64,000 bases of DNA from Oscheius tipulae (Eukaryota; Nematoda; Chromadorea; Rhabditida; Rhabditidae): the NCBI GenBank assembly GCA_037178975.1, contig JASJZH010000001.1:5812501-5876500 (forward strand), given 5' to 3'. This document shows, piece by piece, positions 1-12,453 of the stretch. The translations under genes were made by a program, and so were the position numbers. The notes below the pieces were generated by a model, which did no database searches, was not told the DNA's origin, and was given only the letters and a program-made list of their open reading frames with translations. The first letter of the stretch is position 1, and every line of letters starts with the position of its first letter.

Positions 1-1
1 G

Positions 2-3000
2 CACATCTTTGCCGTCACCGACGAAGCCTACAGGAGCATGTTGAAGGAAAAAGAGGATCAGAGCATTCTTTGCACGTGAGTCATCCAGATGGTGGATGTG
101 TCATTGCAATGTTTAGGGGGGAATCCGGTGCTGGAAAGACAGAGAACACAAAGAAGGTCATACAGTACCTGGCCCAGGTGGCAGGTTCGAGAAAGACTGG
201 AGTAAGCCTCTGCGATTGACACTCTTACAGACAACGTTTAGAAGACAGACCTGGACATGTCTCACCAAAGAGCCGTCGGACATCTGGAAGAACAGCTGCT
301 CCAAGCGAATCCCATTCTCGAGGCATTCGGAAACAGCAAAACTGTCAAGAACGACAACTCATCACGCTTTGTATAGCTCCATTCAAGTCCGAACTTCATA
401 GTCATGTTTAGGGAAAATTCGTTCGAATTCATTTCGACGCCGCCGGCTACATAAGCGGCGCAAACATTGAGTTCTATCTCCTGGAAAAGTCTCGCGTTCT
501 GAGGCAGGCCTCGCAGGAAAGAACCTTCCATTTCTTCTACCAATTCATCAAGGGAGCTCCGGCTGCCGTTCGAAGTGAGGCTATCTTCCCTCTTCTCTCT
601 AATCGAAATTCAGATGACTGTCTGCTAGAGGACTCCCCCTCTAAGTACCGTTTTCTGTCTAACGGGGACATCAAGATTCCAGCTTTCGATGACATCAAAG
701 GCTTCCAGGAGACCCTCGAAGCTATGGATGTCATGGGATTCACCGAGACTGAAGTCCAATGTAAGCCTCGCAGAAATTGTCGCGCGACCTTTGCCACTTT
801 GCGCTGTCGGTTATATATACCCCGATTTGGATCCAAAGTGATCGGGTTCGTTTCCCACAAAGGTCACACAAAGTTTTTTTCTTTTGTCAAATGGTAACTC
901 AAATAAATTAACTGACTGAACATTTCAGCCATCTGCCGCATCGTCTCAGCCCTTCTCTTATTCGGAAATCTAGAATTTGCTCAAGAGGGAAAAAACAGCG
1001 ATCAGGCCGTAATCACAAACGATGCCGTCGCGCAGAAGATTGCCACCCTCCTCAACATCAACTTCTCCGAAATGATGAAAGCCTTTCTTAAGCCGAAGAT
1101 CAAGGTCCATCGTGATCACGTGCATCGGAGTCAGAACCAGGAGCAGGCATGTTTCGCTGTCGAGGCGATTGCCAAGGCCTGCTACGAGAGACTCTTCCGT
1201 TGGTTAGTCCAGCGTCTGAATAAGAGTCTCGATCGCACTCGACAGCATTCGATCAGCTTCATCGGAATCCTAGATATTGCTGGGTATTTTCCAATAACCA
1301 GCAGGTTAAAAATATCTGTTGTAGGTTCGAGATTTTCGAGATGAACTCCTTCGAGCAGCTTTGCATCAACTACACCAACGAGAAGCTGCAGCAGCTCTTC
1401 AACAACACCATGTTTGTGCGCGAACAGCAGGAATACCTGGACGAGGGTCTCGAGTGGGACATGATCGACTTCGGCCTGAATCTGCAGCCGACCATCGATC
1501 TGATTGAGAAGGTATAGTTGGCTGACAACCCTGTCGTGATTGAATGATTCGGGGGTAGTTTTCTGGCTCAAAAGTACGCGCGTGGGATTTTATTAGACTA
1601 CCGAGTGAGAACCTTTTTGAACCGAGATGGTACGAGTTCACCAAGGAAAGCTTGTAACTATGTTTCCAATGATTTGACCACATTCTCTCTTTCAGCCCAT
1701 GGGAATCATGGCCATCCTGGACGACGTCTGTCTCTTCCCCGGAGGAAACGACGTCTCTCTTGTCCAGCGTCTGGTCAACCAGCACAGTAGTCATCCCAAG
1801 TTCGTCGTCCCGGAGATGAGAGCTAAGAGCGACTTTGCTGTTGTCCACTACGCTGGCCGAGTCGACTACCGGGCTGCCGAGTGGAGAGTTAAGAACATGG
1901 ATCCGCTGAACGACAATATTGTCGATCTGCTGCAGAATTCGAAGGACAGTCTGTTGGCAGAGCTGTGGAAAGACAGTAGGTTTCTGGGAGTTTGACTAAC
2001 AGACCATCTTTTCAGCTACGGATATGTGTAAGATGAGCGCTACCGAGGTCGGAGACGCGGCCAGTGCTTTCGGGGCTCGTGCCAAGAAGGGAATGTTCCG
2101 GACGGTCAGCCAACTGTACAAGGAGCAGCTCATGTCATTGATGTCCACTCTCCGCCACACCAACCTTCACTTTGTCCGCTGCATCATCCCGAACCACGAG
2201 AAGAAGTCCGGCGTGATCAATGCTCATTTGGTCCTGGATCAGCTCCGCTGCAACGGGGTTCTGGAAGGGATCCGCATCTGTCGTCAGGGTTTCCCCAATC
2301 GCTTGCCATTCCAAGAGTTCCGTCAACGTTATGAACGTCTCCTGGCCCCGGATGCCATCCCACATAACTTTATGGACGGTCGCGAAGCCGCGAAGAGGAT
2401 CGTGGACAGTCTGGAGATTGCATCGACGCTGTATCGCATTGGACAGTCAAAGATCTTCTTCAGGACTGGAGTCATTGCTGAACTTGAACGACAACGAGAC
2501 GAAAAGCTGGCAGAACTCATCGTTGCTTTCCAGGTAAGTGTCAGTCAGCGGTTGGTAGACAGGGTATTTGTGACATGGTCGGAATTCTGGACCCGGAAAT
2601 AGCATGATTTTAAAGCCATTAAAAAAAGTCAAAATGTGATATCTTCAGGCATCGGTTCGTGGAGCTCTGGCCAGAAAGCGTTTCGCTCGTCTGCGCGAGC
2701 AGGCGCAGGCCTTGACCATCATTCAGCGAAATGGACTTGCCTGGATGAAGCTGAGAAATTGGCAGTGGTGGAGACTCTACACCAAGGCTCGAAAGTGTAT
2801 CTTCTAAACAATTTGAGGATTTCAGGTGAAGCCGATAGTCAATGCGAACAGTCACCACGAAAAGATTGCCGAGAAGGAGATTGAGCTGAAGACCACGACG
2901 GAGAAGCTACGTCGTAGTGAAGTCCACATCAGTAGCATAACGGAGATGCTCGGAAAGGCCGAAGAGGAGCGAACTCGTCTGCAGCAGAGACTCGAAATTG

Positions 3001-6000
3001 AATCGATGGCCAGAGTGGAAGAGGCCGAAGAGATCAACCGTGTCGTAGCCAAGAAGACGGAGCTCGAGAGCCGTATGGAGGATTTGGAAAAGATGTTGAC
3101 GATCGAAGAATCGGCGAGGAAGGTAGCCGAAGAGGAGCGTCACAAGCTCCTGCAGATGGTTCGGGATGTCGAGGATCAGCTTGCCGAGGAGGAGAATCTC
3201 AGACAGAGAATGTATCTCGAAAAGAAGACGGCCGATCAGAAGCTCAAAGAACTCGAAGTCTTCAAGATGGGCGCGGATGAGGGCATCTCCCGTCTGAGCA
3301 AGGAGAAACAGACTCTTGAGGCCAAACTGCAACAGCTGGGAGGGCAGTTAGAGCACGAGGACAAGAAGATTCGTGATCTGGTGAAGGACAAAAGAGCTTT
3401 GGAGGGACAGCTGGCCCAGACCCAAGAAGATTTCGAGAAGGAAAAACACACGCGTGCAGCTCTAGAAGCAGCCAAGAGAGAGATTGAGAATCAACTAAGG
3501 GAAACCCGAGAAGTCGCGGCTGAGCATCTCAGAAGAACTGAGGAGTTAACGACTCTCCTGACCAGGAAGGAGTCCGAGAACAATGAGATTCTGCTGAAGT
3601 AAGTTGCTGGGGAAGAGACCTGTCGTTGGTCTGGTCATTCAATTTGCGTAAGACAGTTGGACCTGATCCAAAGGGTGGCGCAACCTTCCTGGCCTAGCTC
3701 AGTCGGTAGCACTCCGACTGTAGAGCCTATATAACAAGTGCCCCCAGCATGATAAAAGCCTTTGCTACCTGAAAATGACTACATGTTGCTCCCAGAACAC
3801 CTTTGTATCGTGATCTTGAAAAATATCCTCGTTCAGGAACGACAAGGAGGCAGACGACCGTCAGAAGTTGGAGAAGGAACGTCGTGAGCTCCTTCACCGA
3901 ATCGACGAACTCTCTGAGAGCTTGAGAGAGGAGCAGAACCAGAGAATGCGAGCCGAGAAGTATAGAAAAGATCTGAGCGAGGAGCTCGAAGCCTACAAGG
4001 TGGAATTGGAGGAGACACAGGACAAGACGACGCTGATCGCAACCAAACGCGATGAGGAAAATTCCCGACTCAGGGTTTGCTTGACAGTCTGGCTTTTTGA
4101 CATGGGATTGCTTAGAAACAACTGGATGACATGACCAAGCAGTCCAATGAGCGAGTCGACTCCCAGAGGATCAAGTTCCAGAGACAGATTGAGGATCTCA
4201 ATGAGGAAATTGACCTATTGAAGAAGCAGAAAATTGATGTGCGAATCTTTTTAAAACCTCAATGTGATCTATGTTTTCAGTTCGAAAAGCTTCGAATCCA
4301 CTTCGAAGCCGAGGTTGAGAACCAGCTGGTCGAGTTGGAGAGTCTGAGACAGGCCAGACAGGAATCGGATCGTCGTAGAAAGGCCGTGGAGAATGATCTC
4401 AACGACCAGATCCGTCAGAACGGCCAGCTAAATCAGGAATGCGAGCAATTGACCAGCAGAATCGAAAAGGTGAGTGTGTTAGTCAGAAAAGATAGTCCGA
4501 GATGATACGGGAGAGTACTTGTCCAGATAGGTTACGAAAAAATACGATTACCGAAGCGATACGGGCGAGAGTTTATCAAAATGTCCAAGGGACGAGTGTA
4601 CAATATCCGATGGGTGAGAGTGTCTTTTTACCGAGAGAACACTGGCAGGACAGATTTGACGATACTTTTTCAGCTCGACGGTGAACTGGATCAACTGATG
4701 AAGATCAGAGAACAGGACTCGTCTTCGAACAGTGCCCTTCAGAAGAAAATCTCCGCTCTGGAAGCTGAACTAGTTGAAGCTCATGAGGCTAGGGATGAAG
4801 CCAATAGTGCCAAGAACGGTGTCCTGACCAAGTTGCGACAATCCGAAGACGCTCACAGTGATCTACTCGACAAGGTTGATGAGCTCATCTTCAAGAATGA
4901 CAAGCAGGACAAGGTTCGCTTCGAGATATTGATTTCGCTATTGTGCTTTTTTTTTCAGGAAATCAGTGCCTTGAAGACTCAACTGAACGAGGCCAAGAAC
5001 AAGATGAATACCGATGTTGCCGAGAGACTGGAGGAACAGAGGAAGAAGTTGACTCGCGAGTTGCAAGAGGCTCTGGCTCGTGCCGAGGAGGCTGAATCTG
5101 CTAGGGATAAGGCCGAGAAGGCAAAGAACAAGGCTATCCAGGAGGTAAGGATACGATCTTTTCATCCAGCTGAGAATGTACTATTGACTCCTTAATTGAA
5201 CTAATCATTTTCAGCACGACGACGCTGCAAGAACCGTGGACGAGCTGTCAGTTCAGCTCCGAGAGTACGAGCGGAAGAGTCGAAAGCATGACCAGCTACT
5301 GACTGAGGAGAAGAACAACACGACTCTGGCGCAGCAGGCTGTCTATGCCCATCAGCAGACGATTCGCGAGATGGAGACAAAGCAGATGAAGTCTGACAAT
5401 CAGCATCAAGCCGACCAGGAAACCATTGAGCTGTTGGAGAAGGAGCGTCGAACACTGCGACTGGAAGTGGACAGCCTGGCCTCGAACAAGGACGACGTCG
5501 GCAGAAATGCCTTTGAGCTCGAGAAGGCCAAGCGTCGTCTAGAGGAAGAGCTGGTGAAGGCGAGGGAGATTGTCATCGAGCTCGAAGACGCCGTGCAAAT
5601 TGCCGAAGACAACAAGTCTCGCATCGAGATTAACTTCCAAGCTGCCCGAAACGAATGGGAGAGGACGCTGCAGAATCGCGATCAGGAGGAAGAGGAGCGT
5701 AGACGACAGATCACCAAGCAATTGAGAGATCTAGAAGAGGAACTCGAAGCCGAGAGACATGCCAGAACTTCGGCCGTTTCTGCCAAGAAAAAGCAGGAAT
5801 CCGAATTTGGCAGTTTGAGGGACGAGTTGGAGAATGCTCAGAAGCAGCTAGAGGAACTGGTCCGACACAATCGGAAGCTGCAGCAAGCTCACAAGGACGC
5901 CATCAGCGAGGGCTCCGATGCTCGGCTTGCACTGGACGAGGCCTTGTTGGCTAGTCGTGAGGCAGAGAGAAGGTATGTTGGGCGAAAGAAAGTAAGAAGG

Positions 6001-7325
6001 CTTTTTTGTTCAGAGCGAAGCAACTGGAAGCTGAGGTGCTGCGCCTGGAAGAAGAGATCACTCTACTGACAGCGAGTAAGAAGAAGCTTGAACTCGAAAG
6101 AGATGAGATGGAGTACCTATTCGAGGCCGCCAAGAAGGGTTCCATTGGTTCAGAGGAAAAAAGACGTCTGGAGCGTAGAATCCAAGAGCTGGAAGAGGAT
6201 CTGGATGAGGAACGTGCCTCGGGAGAGAGCTTCCTTCAGAAGCTGAATGCGGCGCAGAGACAGGTAGAGACGCTCACATCGGAACTGACCTTGGAGAGAG
6301 CCTGCTCCGAAAGACTCGAGGCCGATAAGACGGGTCTGGAGAGACAACTGACCGAGGCTAAGGAGAAGCTGAGCAACATTGAAGGTGGGTCTTTCGGTAG
6401 TCAAACTAAGGAAAAGTTCAGGAACCATCGCTGCCCGCTTCAGAGCCCAGATTGCAACGAGTGATGAAAGAAGAAATCAGATGGAACACGAGCTGAACGA
6501 CGTCCTGTCTGAAAGAAACAGACTGAGAAGCAAGGTAGGAGAAGGATAACATTACTTTCCGTGTCAAGTATATGCCTCCGAACCGCGACCGCTTTCTGGC
6601 ATTAGTCCTTCAAACTCTTGTCATATCGCAGACATTCCCTGACAAATGCGCTCTCACTTGAAAGCTCTTGTGGTAAAAAAGACGATAAAAGCATTTTCTG
6701 CGAAAGAGAACATCGGCAGAACAAAATTGAGTGCGGCACACTTTGTGCACCTCGTAGAATCAAAAAGGGTGCTGTGAATTGGTAGTGATTTCAACAAGAA
6801 CAGCGATTCAACTAAACCTATTTCAGTATACTCGGGCTGAAGGTAAGCTTGCTCAATTGAACGAGGAGATGGAGACACTCAAACTGACAGCTCAACAGGA
6901 GACTGACAGCACGGAGAGAATGACAAGGCTGTATCGACAGGCCAAGAGAGATCTCCAAGAACGGGAAGACGACCTGAGCAGGGAAAATTCAAAGAGCAAA
7001 GAGCTGAGAAGAAAGATAGACGACGTCGAGGAGCGACTCGAGACTCTCCAGAAAGAGAATCAGACTCTGAAGAGTCGTATCAATGCGGAGCGACGTATCT
7101 CGATGATGCCAGCATCTTCGAGAATGCGATTCGGCAGCACGAGTTCCATTAACAAAGGTATAAGAATGGGTGGGTTTCGATGGAAATTGTCTAATTTCAG
7201 CTGATGATTCCGTCATAATCGAGGAGCATATACGACCGGGATCGAGGACGAACGCCTCACAGTACGGTGGACAAGGAAGTGAGGAGGATCGAGATTCCCT
7301 CCGAGGGGACGTCTTCCGCTCTTAA
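2..7325 (+). CDS. Non-muscle myosin II heavy chain, 5' partial
   Basis: Two-headed actin motor of the cortex and contractile ring. The window opens inside the motor head, so the N-terminus is missing. Visible in order: P-loop GESGAGKT (about 119-143), the switch I region NDNSSRFG (about 350), a switch II/relay region split by an intron ([18 protein letters not shown], about 1325), the actin-binding/converter part with [14 protein letters not shown] and [14 protein letters not shown] (2090-2210), an SH1-like helix ([18 protein letters not shown]), one IQ-like segment (about 2650) with the [12 protein letters not shown] junction, then a long heptad coiled-coil rod (2826 to about 7100) and a short non-helical Gly/Ser/Arg tail ending TAA at 7325. 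The converter and junction sequences fit the smooth/non-muscle class better than sarcomeric myosin. About 17 introns are short; junction phases agree where checked. One junction (2786/2826) fits only a GC-AG intron. Confidence 0.95.
2787..2825 (+). other. Probable GC-AG intron in the myosin gene
   Basis: The exon coding for the conserved [12 protein letters not shown] segment ends with AAG at 2786. The next in-frame codons, VKP, begin at 2826 after TTTCAG. The intervening 39 nt begin GCTCGA rather than GT. The nearby GT choices put a stop in frame or change the reading frame of the rod. Confidence 0.6.
3688..3755 (+). repeat. tRNA-like (SINE-type) sequence in a myosin intron
   Basis: The 238-nt intron 3599-3836 carries a Pol III A-box-like block, TAGCTCAGTCGG, followed by TAGCACTCCGACTGTAGAGC. 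A closely related block occurs at 16149-16215. No complete cloverleaf or clear B box is visible, so this is a tRNA-derived repeat rather than a tRNA gene. Confidence 0.6.
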
Positions 7326-7535
7326 AGCAGTTTCATATAATCATTCGCAGCATATTATTTGTACGAGCTTTTTAAAAGTAAACTCGCTTCAAAGGGATCT
7401 TTCCGACAGCGTGTCTGTGGTCGCAAGGCAGGAATTAAAGTAATTTTCTATACTATAGCAAGAGGGAAGAACAAGTCCAGCTTCATCACAATTTAATTTA
7501 TCGGGAAGCAACTGTTTTACAGAGGCGGAAAGAGC

Positions 7536-8693
7536 CTACTGCTTCGGGACTTCGATCAATGGATTGACGCCGAAGATGGAGGAGAAGAGCAGCTCGAGCG
7601 CGAAGATGACGAGCACATAGGCGAGCTGAGACACGCCGGTCGAGAACGTCTTTTCCTTCTCCGACTGACATGTTAACTGAAAATCCATCAACTACTAATG
7701 TACACGAATGTCCACGAGCACGAACTAAAAGCTGGCAAATCATGTCCTATGGGGTGGTAAGTCAGCTGTGAAACGTATGGGCTTTGCTACAAGGAAAACC
7801 GCGCAGTTGTCAACGCTAACAATAGATCAGGACTGGTCAAATTATAAAGTTCAAAACAAAATAGGAACGAGCCTGGAAGTGAAGAGCAAAGAAGGCCGAG
7901 TGGATGGCGACGGCGAGAAAGACGGTCACGGAAAGGTATCCGATGGGCAGGAAGCTGGCCAGCAGGCCCAGGATTGTAGTGATGGCCGATCCGATGGCGA
8001 AGAACTGGATGCGATCCATGCCGACGAGGGGCGTGGAGAGAATCTCGTTGTCGATGAGAAGGGCAAAGACGAGAGGCGGGATGAAGTGGACGGCGGGAGC
8101 CATGCTGGTCGTAGAGGGCATCAGATGGCCAGCCAGAGTACCCATGGACAGCGACAGACCGAACAGAACCGAGCGGCGATCCATGTCGTCCAGAGCTGAA
8201 AAACGGCTATTTAGAATCGCTCAATTCTTTCAATTTCAACGGATTTGTCCTACGCAATAGAGTACATAAAGTCAAGCTGACCAGCATTCTTGCGAATCAC
8301 GAGGTAGACGTAGATGGGAATGATGACTAGGAGTGTCAGCTCGATGTATCCGTCGAAGATCACGTCCATCAGACCGTTCAGAGTGTAGACGCCTATCATT
8401 TGTCCGTAGGAGAGTCCCGTCATGAGCAGACTGATGCCTAGATAGGTCTCGACGAGCGTGTTCTTCCACTCCTTGTCCACTTTGGCGATCGGCTCCGTCT
8501 GTGCCCAGGCCGTGCTGATGTGGTCGCGAAGATCAAGACTGGCCGGCTCGATGATCTCCTTGGTCCGTTCGGTAGCTTTCGCCAGTCGTTCGCCGGCCAC
8601 AAAGATTCCATCGTAGTAGGCCACGAAACGACGACGCAGCGTCTCAGCCGTCGTCAACAGTTGCTCCATATAGCGATCTCCCACTTCGGTCAT
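7536..8693 (-). CDS. Multi-pass membrane protein, possibly Bax inhibitor-1 (TMBIM)-like
   Basis: Three coding exons join in phase: 8254-8693, 7873-8206 and 7536-7676 (about 304 residues). The first 70 residues are soluble and helical. Hydrophobic segments follow: two in exon 1 (VETYLGISLLMTGLSYGQMI, then TLLVIIPIYVYLVI), three or four in exon 2, and one at the C-terminus. Spacing and character resemble the seven-helix Bax inhibitor-1 family (ER calcium leak and anti-apoptotic proteins), but no diagnostic motif is certain. The start codon at 8693 directly follows a TGTACAG acceptor; upstream, AAG|GTACGT could be the donor of a 5'UTR intron. The exon 2 end is ambiguous: either a GC donor after CAG at 7873, or a weak GT donor about 15 nt further on. 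The membrane-protein call is firm; the family is a guess. Confidence 0.7.
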
Positions 8694-9453
8694 CTGTACA
8701 GAACTATCGGTTTCTGGGACAGAGCACTGGACGTACCTTGTTCGAGGAGTGTAACTTCTTGCAATACCCTAATTGCGAAGCTTTCCAAACTTTTTTTTAT
8801 AAAACAACTTCAAATTGATGCTCATTAGAATAGTTTTGCTTCCTCTAATATGCAACAGTGCTTTCTACCAAACCTCTGAAAGGTCCATTTGAGTGACTGA
8901 AAGGGAAGTGGAGTCATGGGAAAGCTCATATTATCCGGAAGGACGAATAGGTCGGCAGAATTCGCCACGGAACATATGCTTCCGGACCTAAGCGAAAGAT
9001 GCCGGGAACTCGGACGTGCGTCTGCTCCTTCGAGCTCAGGATGTATCGCACAGTGCAGGTCAGGCTGTCTACACGATACAACAGTTTTCAGTTCAGTTAC
9101 CTGTGGCGACTACTTTGCCATGTCCAGACCAGAAGTAATCTGAAGTCGCTAACTCTGTATCTCACAAAGGGTGAGCGTGCAGCAAGTTACAGCAACCCAA
9201 ACTCCCAGATTTTCCGCGGGTCTGAACAAAAGTCGTTTGCTATAGACAAGAGACTTGCAGAACAACTTCCTTCAAAACAGCGTATGTTTACGATTCGACT
9301 GTTTTGCTCCCTCTCCTTATCCGTTATCAATGCTCCTAACCCAGAGCCTATTCTCCCTCTCCCTCCCTACAGATTTCGGTCGTGTTGTCCATGTGATTCA
9401 TCGCGATAAGAGCACACCATCCATAATTCCGCTCCCTCCACTTCTCACCAAAA
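8694..9453. promoter_or_regulatory. Shared intergenic region between two divergent genes
   Basis: This separates the minus-strand membrane gene from the plus-strand LAPTM-like gene and must hold both promoters. Part of it (8741-8790) may be a 5'UTR exon of the minus gene. A long pyrimidine run ending CTACAG at about 9350-9372 looks like a splice acceptor about 80 nt before the plus-strand ATG. No other coding signal is convincing. Confidence 0.4.
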
Positions 9454-11717
9454 ATGTTCTGTTTCCGGGAGAACAAGTACACCTATTTTGGCTGTCTTCC
9501 CATCGTGGTATTTGGATGCTGAACCACAAGGAAATGTGCCTTTTTAGGGGGCTTTGGGTCTTGCCGTCTTCATTGCAATAGCTACCCAATACTACGTGAG
9601 CGTTTTCTTCCTGATCCAGCACAACTGGTTCTGGTTCATTACTCTAGTCATCACCGTTCCAGCCCACGCCCTGCTCTTCTGGGCTATCTATAGTCGAAAA
9701 GCTCTACTATTCTATCCACTCATGGTCTATCAGGTAAGCACTTTAAAGCAGTAACAACATTTTTAGGGCCTATTCATATTGCTATTCATCGGCTGTATTG
9801 TTTGGATGGTTGTGGATCTGTTCAATCCAAAAAGTAGTCGCATCTACACACATTGTGGAGATCAGAGTTATTGTAAATCGCGTAGGTTCTAGGATGCTTT
9901 CTCAACAAATTGGATCCACATTCGGTCTCGAGAAAATACGTATTTGACCGTTTAAAATGGCACAGATATGGTTTGATCAACTTTATGAGCACACCCTTGA
10001 ACCTTCGAGCTATCTAATGACATCCTAGACTACTGACAATTGAGGGTTAGACAGTTCTATCCGTTGCTTTGCTTGTTATTAGCTTTGCTGCATAACTGAG
10101 ATCGGTGGGTTTCGGACTTACTGTCCTCTGTGTTTTAAATTTTCAAATCGTTTGAATCTCATCAAGAAGGTCTCTTCCCCCAATCTGGTACTGACCTCGA
10201 GCCAGACTTGTCTGGGACTGCCAGTCTGTCCCTTTCTTCCGTCCTTTGTCATATCTGCGAGATCAGAGGGTTCATTTTTGGAAGGCTGCGGTGACGGTAT
10301 AAAACCGAGTATCCATGATAGTTAGAATAAATAGAGAGAAGTTTAATCGTGTATCGCAGACTTCAGCTAACTCTTTCGTTAGGCTGTAAGACCTGTTCAG
10401 AAACTCGACTGTTGGCTGGCATAAACATCGGAGTCTTCATAGTTTCGGCCCTTTTGAACATTTTTGTCCTGGATGTCTTCTTTCGTTTCCGCAACTACAT
10501 TGATTCCGGGGGTCATAGGTGGGTTTGTCTTCCACTGAAAGTTACTTTTCCTTCCAGACCTACTGTCAACGTGGTTTCAGTTCAGAACACTGTGAGCAGT
10601 CCGACTTACAGGTATTTGCGATTTTATTATACCTGACATATTCATTTAAATCCATTTAATATTGCCCTCACGTCTCTGTCTGTGTGTGTGTCTGTCTGTC
10701 TGAAGGCAATATTGCCAGTTAGTGTGCACTGCTTTGTGCGCACGCTAATTGTTGGCAAGTCAAGTCAGTTTGATTTACTACTGTCAGGGTAACTCGACTG
10801 GCGGAGAACATGCGAACAGGGCGAAGTGAGAGGGAAGAACGGGAAGGACCAGGGCAGGTGAATAAAAGGGAATAGAAACCGGACAAAGTTCGAAGAAATC
10901 AGCTTATAACTGTTATTGAGCCCCTTTAGGGGCGATAGCAATAGTTGGATAAAAAGTTGAGCTGAGGCATGCGAAATGATTTCGAAAGATAGAGTTGCTT
11001 CAAAGCTCTCGAATGTACGTGGAACGGGAAGTAGGGTCAAAGAGCGGACAGTGGGTTTCACTAACCAGCAGTGGTCTTTAGCAAACGTTTTACTGGGAAA
11101 ATGAAAGGGGGTGTGCAAATTAATAGCTGGTGATACAAAAAAAGCGTTTAGGTTTGAAAGTCCCGGTTAGCTTCTGGCGCGCCGCGACCAATATCCAGTT
11201 TGCACTGTCGATCCTCTTTGACCCTTTCTTCTTCGAGTTAATTGATAGTTTTTCCCTCATCACGAGCTTCAAATGAGTCCGCACATGCCACAAAAGAATG
11301 CGGTTCTGCAGTTCTTAGAGTGCCACGAATCTTGAGCCCATTTTTCTCGCCCAAGACGTGAATATTCAGCTTTGGAATGTTCTGCAAAGTTGTAGCATCT
11401 GATCTGCTCTACAACTTTGCAGAGCATCAAAGTATCAAAAAAGGAGTTCTTGTCCCAAAAAAATCTCTTCCAGAGACCCAACTCACAACATGGTGTACTC
11501 GCCGGGCAACGTTTACCAGCCTCAGCCCTTGCAAGTGCCAACTCTTCAGCCACAACAGCAAGCGCGTGAAAATCCTACTTACCAACCATATCCGACCGTT
11601 CGAGGAGCGACGTCTCCCGCGTATCCTGCGACAGCACCTATCAGTCCCCACATCTATGAAGCCCCTCCGCCGGCCTACTCTCAAGCAGTCAGCGACAAAG
11701 ACAATTTTTTTTATTAA
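9454..11717 (+). CDS. LAPTM-like four-helix membrane protein with PPxY tail
   Basis: Six exons join with consistent phases: 9454-9507, 9548-9733, 9767-9881, 10383-10518, 10558-10611 and 11474-11717, giving 262 residues. Four hydrophobic segments are visible: GALGLAVFIAIATQ, WFWFITLVITVPAHALLFWA, GLFILLFIGCIVWMVV and INIGVFIVSALLNIFVLDVF. A Cys-containing loop (HCGDQSYC...CKTC) precedes the fourth. The cytosolic tail is rich in Pro, Gln and Tyr and ends near APPPAYSQ, a PPxY motif of the kind bound by NEDD4-family WW domains. Four helices plus a PPxY tail is the layout of the lysosomal LAPTM4/5 proteins; I infer an endolysosomal role. The introns of 33-40 nt contrast with the 862-nt last intron, which carries a (TG)n/(TCTG)n tract and a hairpin repeat. 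Confidence 0.75.
10676..10706. repeat. TG/TCTG microsatellite
   Basis: A short run of TGTG followed by TCTG repeats lies in the last intron of the LAPTM-like gene. Confidence 0.8.
11378..11427. repeat. Dispersed hairpin repeat, copy 1
   Basis: Arms ATGTTCTGCAAAGTTGTAG and CTACAACTTTGCAGAGCAT are near-perfect reverse complements around a 12-nt loop. It lies in the last intron of the LAPTM-like gene. Related copies are at 13972, 18640 and 43781. Confidence 0.85.
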
Positions 11718-11770
11718 AACAAAGCATAATTTATTCGAATCAGACTATTGTGATTGTCGTGTGAAGAGCA

Positions 11771-12334
11771 TCACCTTCGTCCAGACAGGGAACTGACATG
11801 TCTGCTTCGTCCTGAATGAGGACTACCGTTGTATAGACTAGACAGATTGACCTCGAGCGAGACATTGTTCGACATGATCGTGGTGGGCGAACACGCAAGC
11901 TCCGCACAAGATCTGCAAATTCCCCTCCAAATCGGGGGTATTCTTCTGTCGAGCGCTCTCACTCTGGCTAACTTTTATCATTTTCTCTGCTCTCCTTTAG
12001 AATATCGTCAATTTCCTTTCGGTTCCGCAGAAAGTCTAGTACAATTTTGATACAAAAAAGGGCAGAAAATAGTAACCTTGTATATAGAAATGCGCCACTG
12101 TCCCAGTCACCATGGTCTTGTCATCAAATGTGATCAAATCTCTGGAGAGAAAACATCAAAATTACTCTACTTACAGCATTACGGATTGCTTGTACCACAA
12201 GAATTACACATCGTGTTGTGATGAATCATGGAAACTACGGGTCGATGATCTACCAGGTCTATAAAATATAGTCAGAAGCAGAAGAAAAAAAATCTACCGA
12301 ATTGAATCCCACATTTCGGGCAGCTGAGAACCAT
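11771..12334 (-). CDS. Small Cys/His-rich, probably zinc-binding protein
   Basis: Three exons join in phase: 12298-12334, 12183-12258 and 12077-12141. They begin MVLSCPKCGIQF and continue through HRPVVSMIHH and CNSCG, giving two Cys-x2-Cys pairs with His between them, reminiscent of a degenerate RING or zinc ribbon. The remaining exon lies between about 11840 and 11990. One frame there reads LCGACVFAHHDHVEQC, a B-box-like C/H pattern, but the acceptor that would join that frame to exon 3 is not clear. The 3' end is therefore uncertain: stop near 11838 or 11771. It lies 119 nt downstream of COX6C on the same strand, with a U-rich tract between. Function unknown. Confidence 0.45.
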
Positions 12335-12453
12335 TTTGGTCGAATATCACTGGATTATCTACCTGATACGCTGACCACGCACCGCTATTGATTTATAGAA
12401 AAAAAGAACAAGAAACCTTCAAATCTTCATTGTTGCTACATAGTTCTACACGT

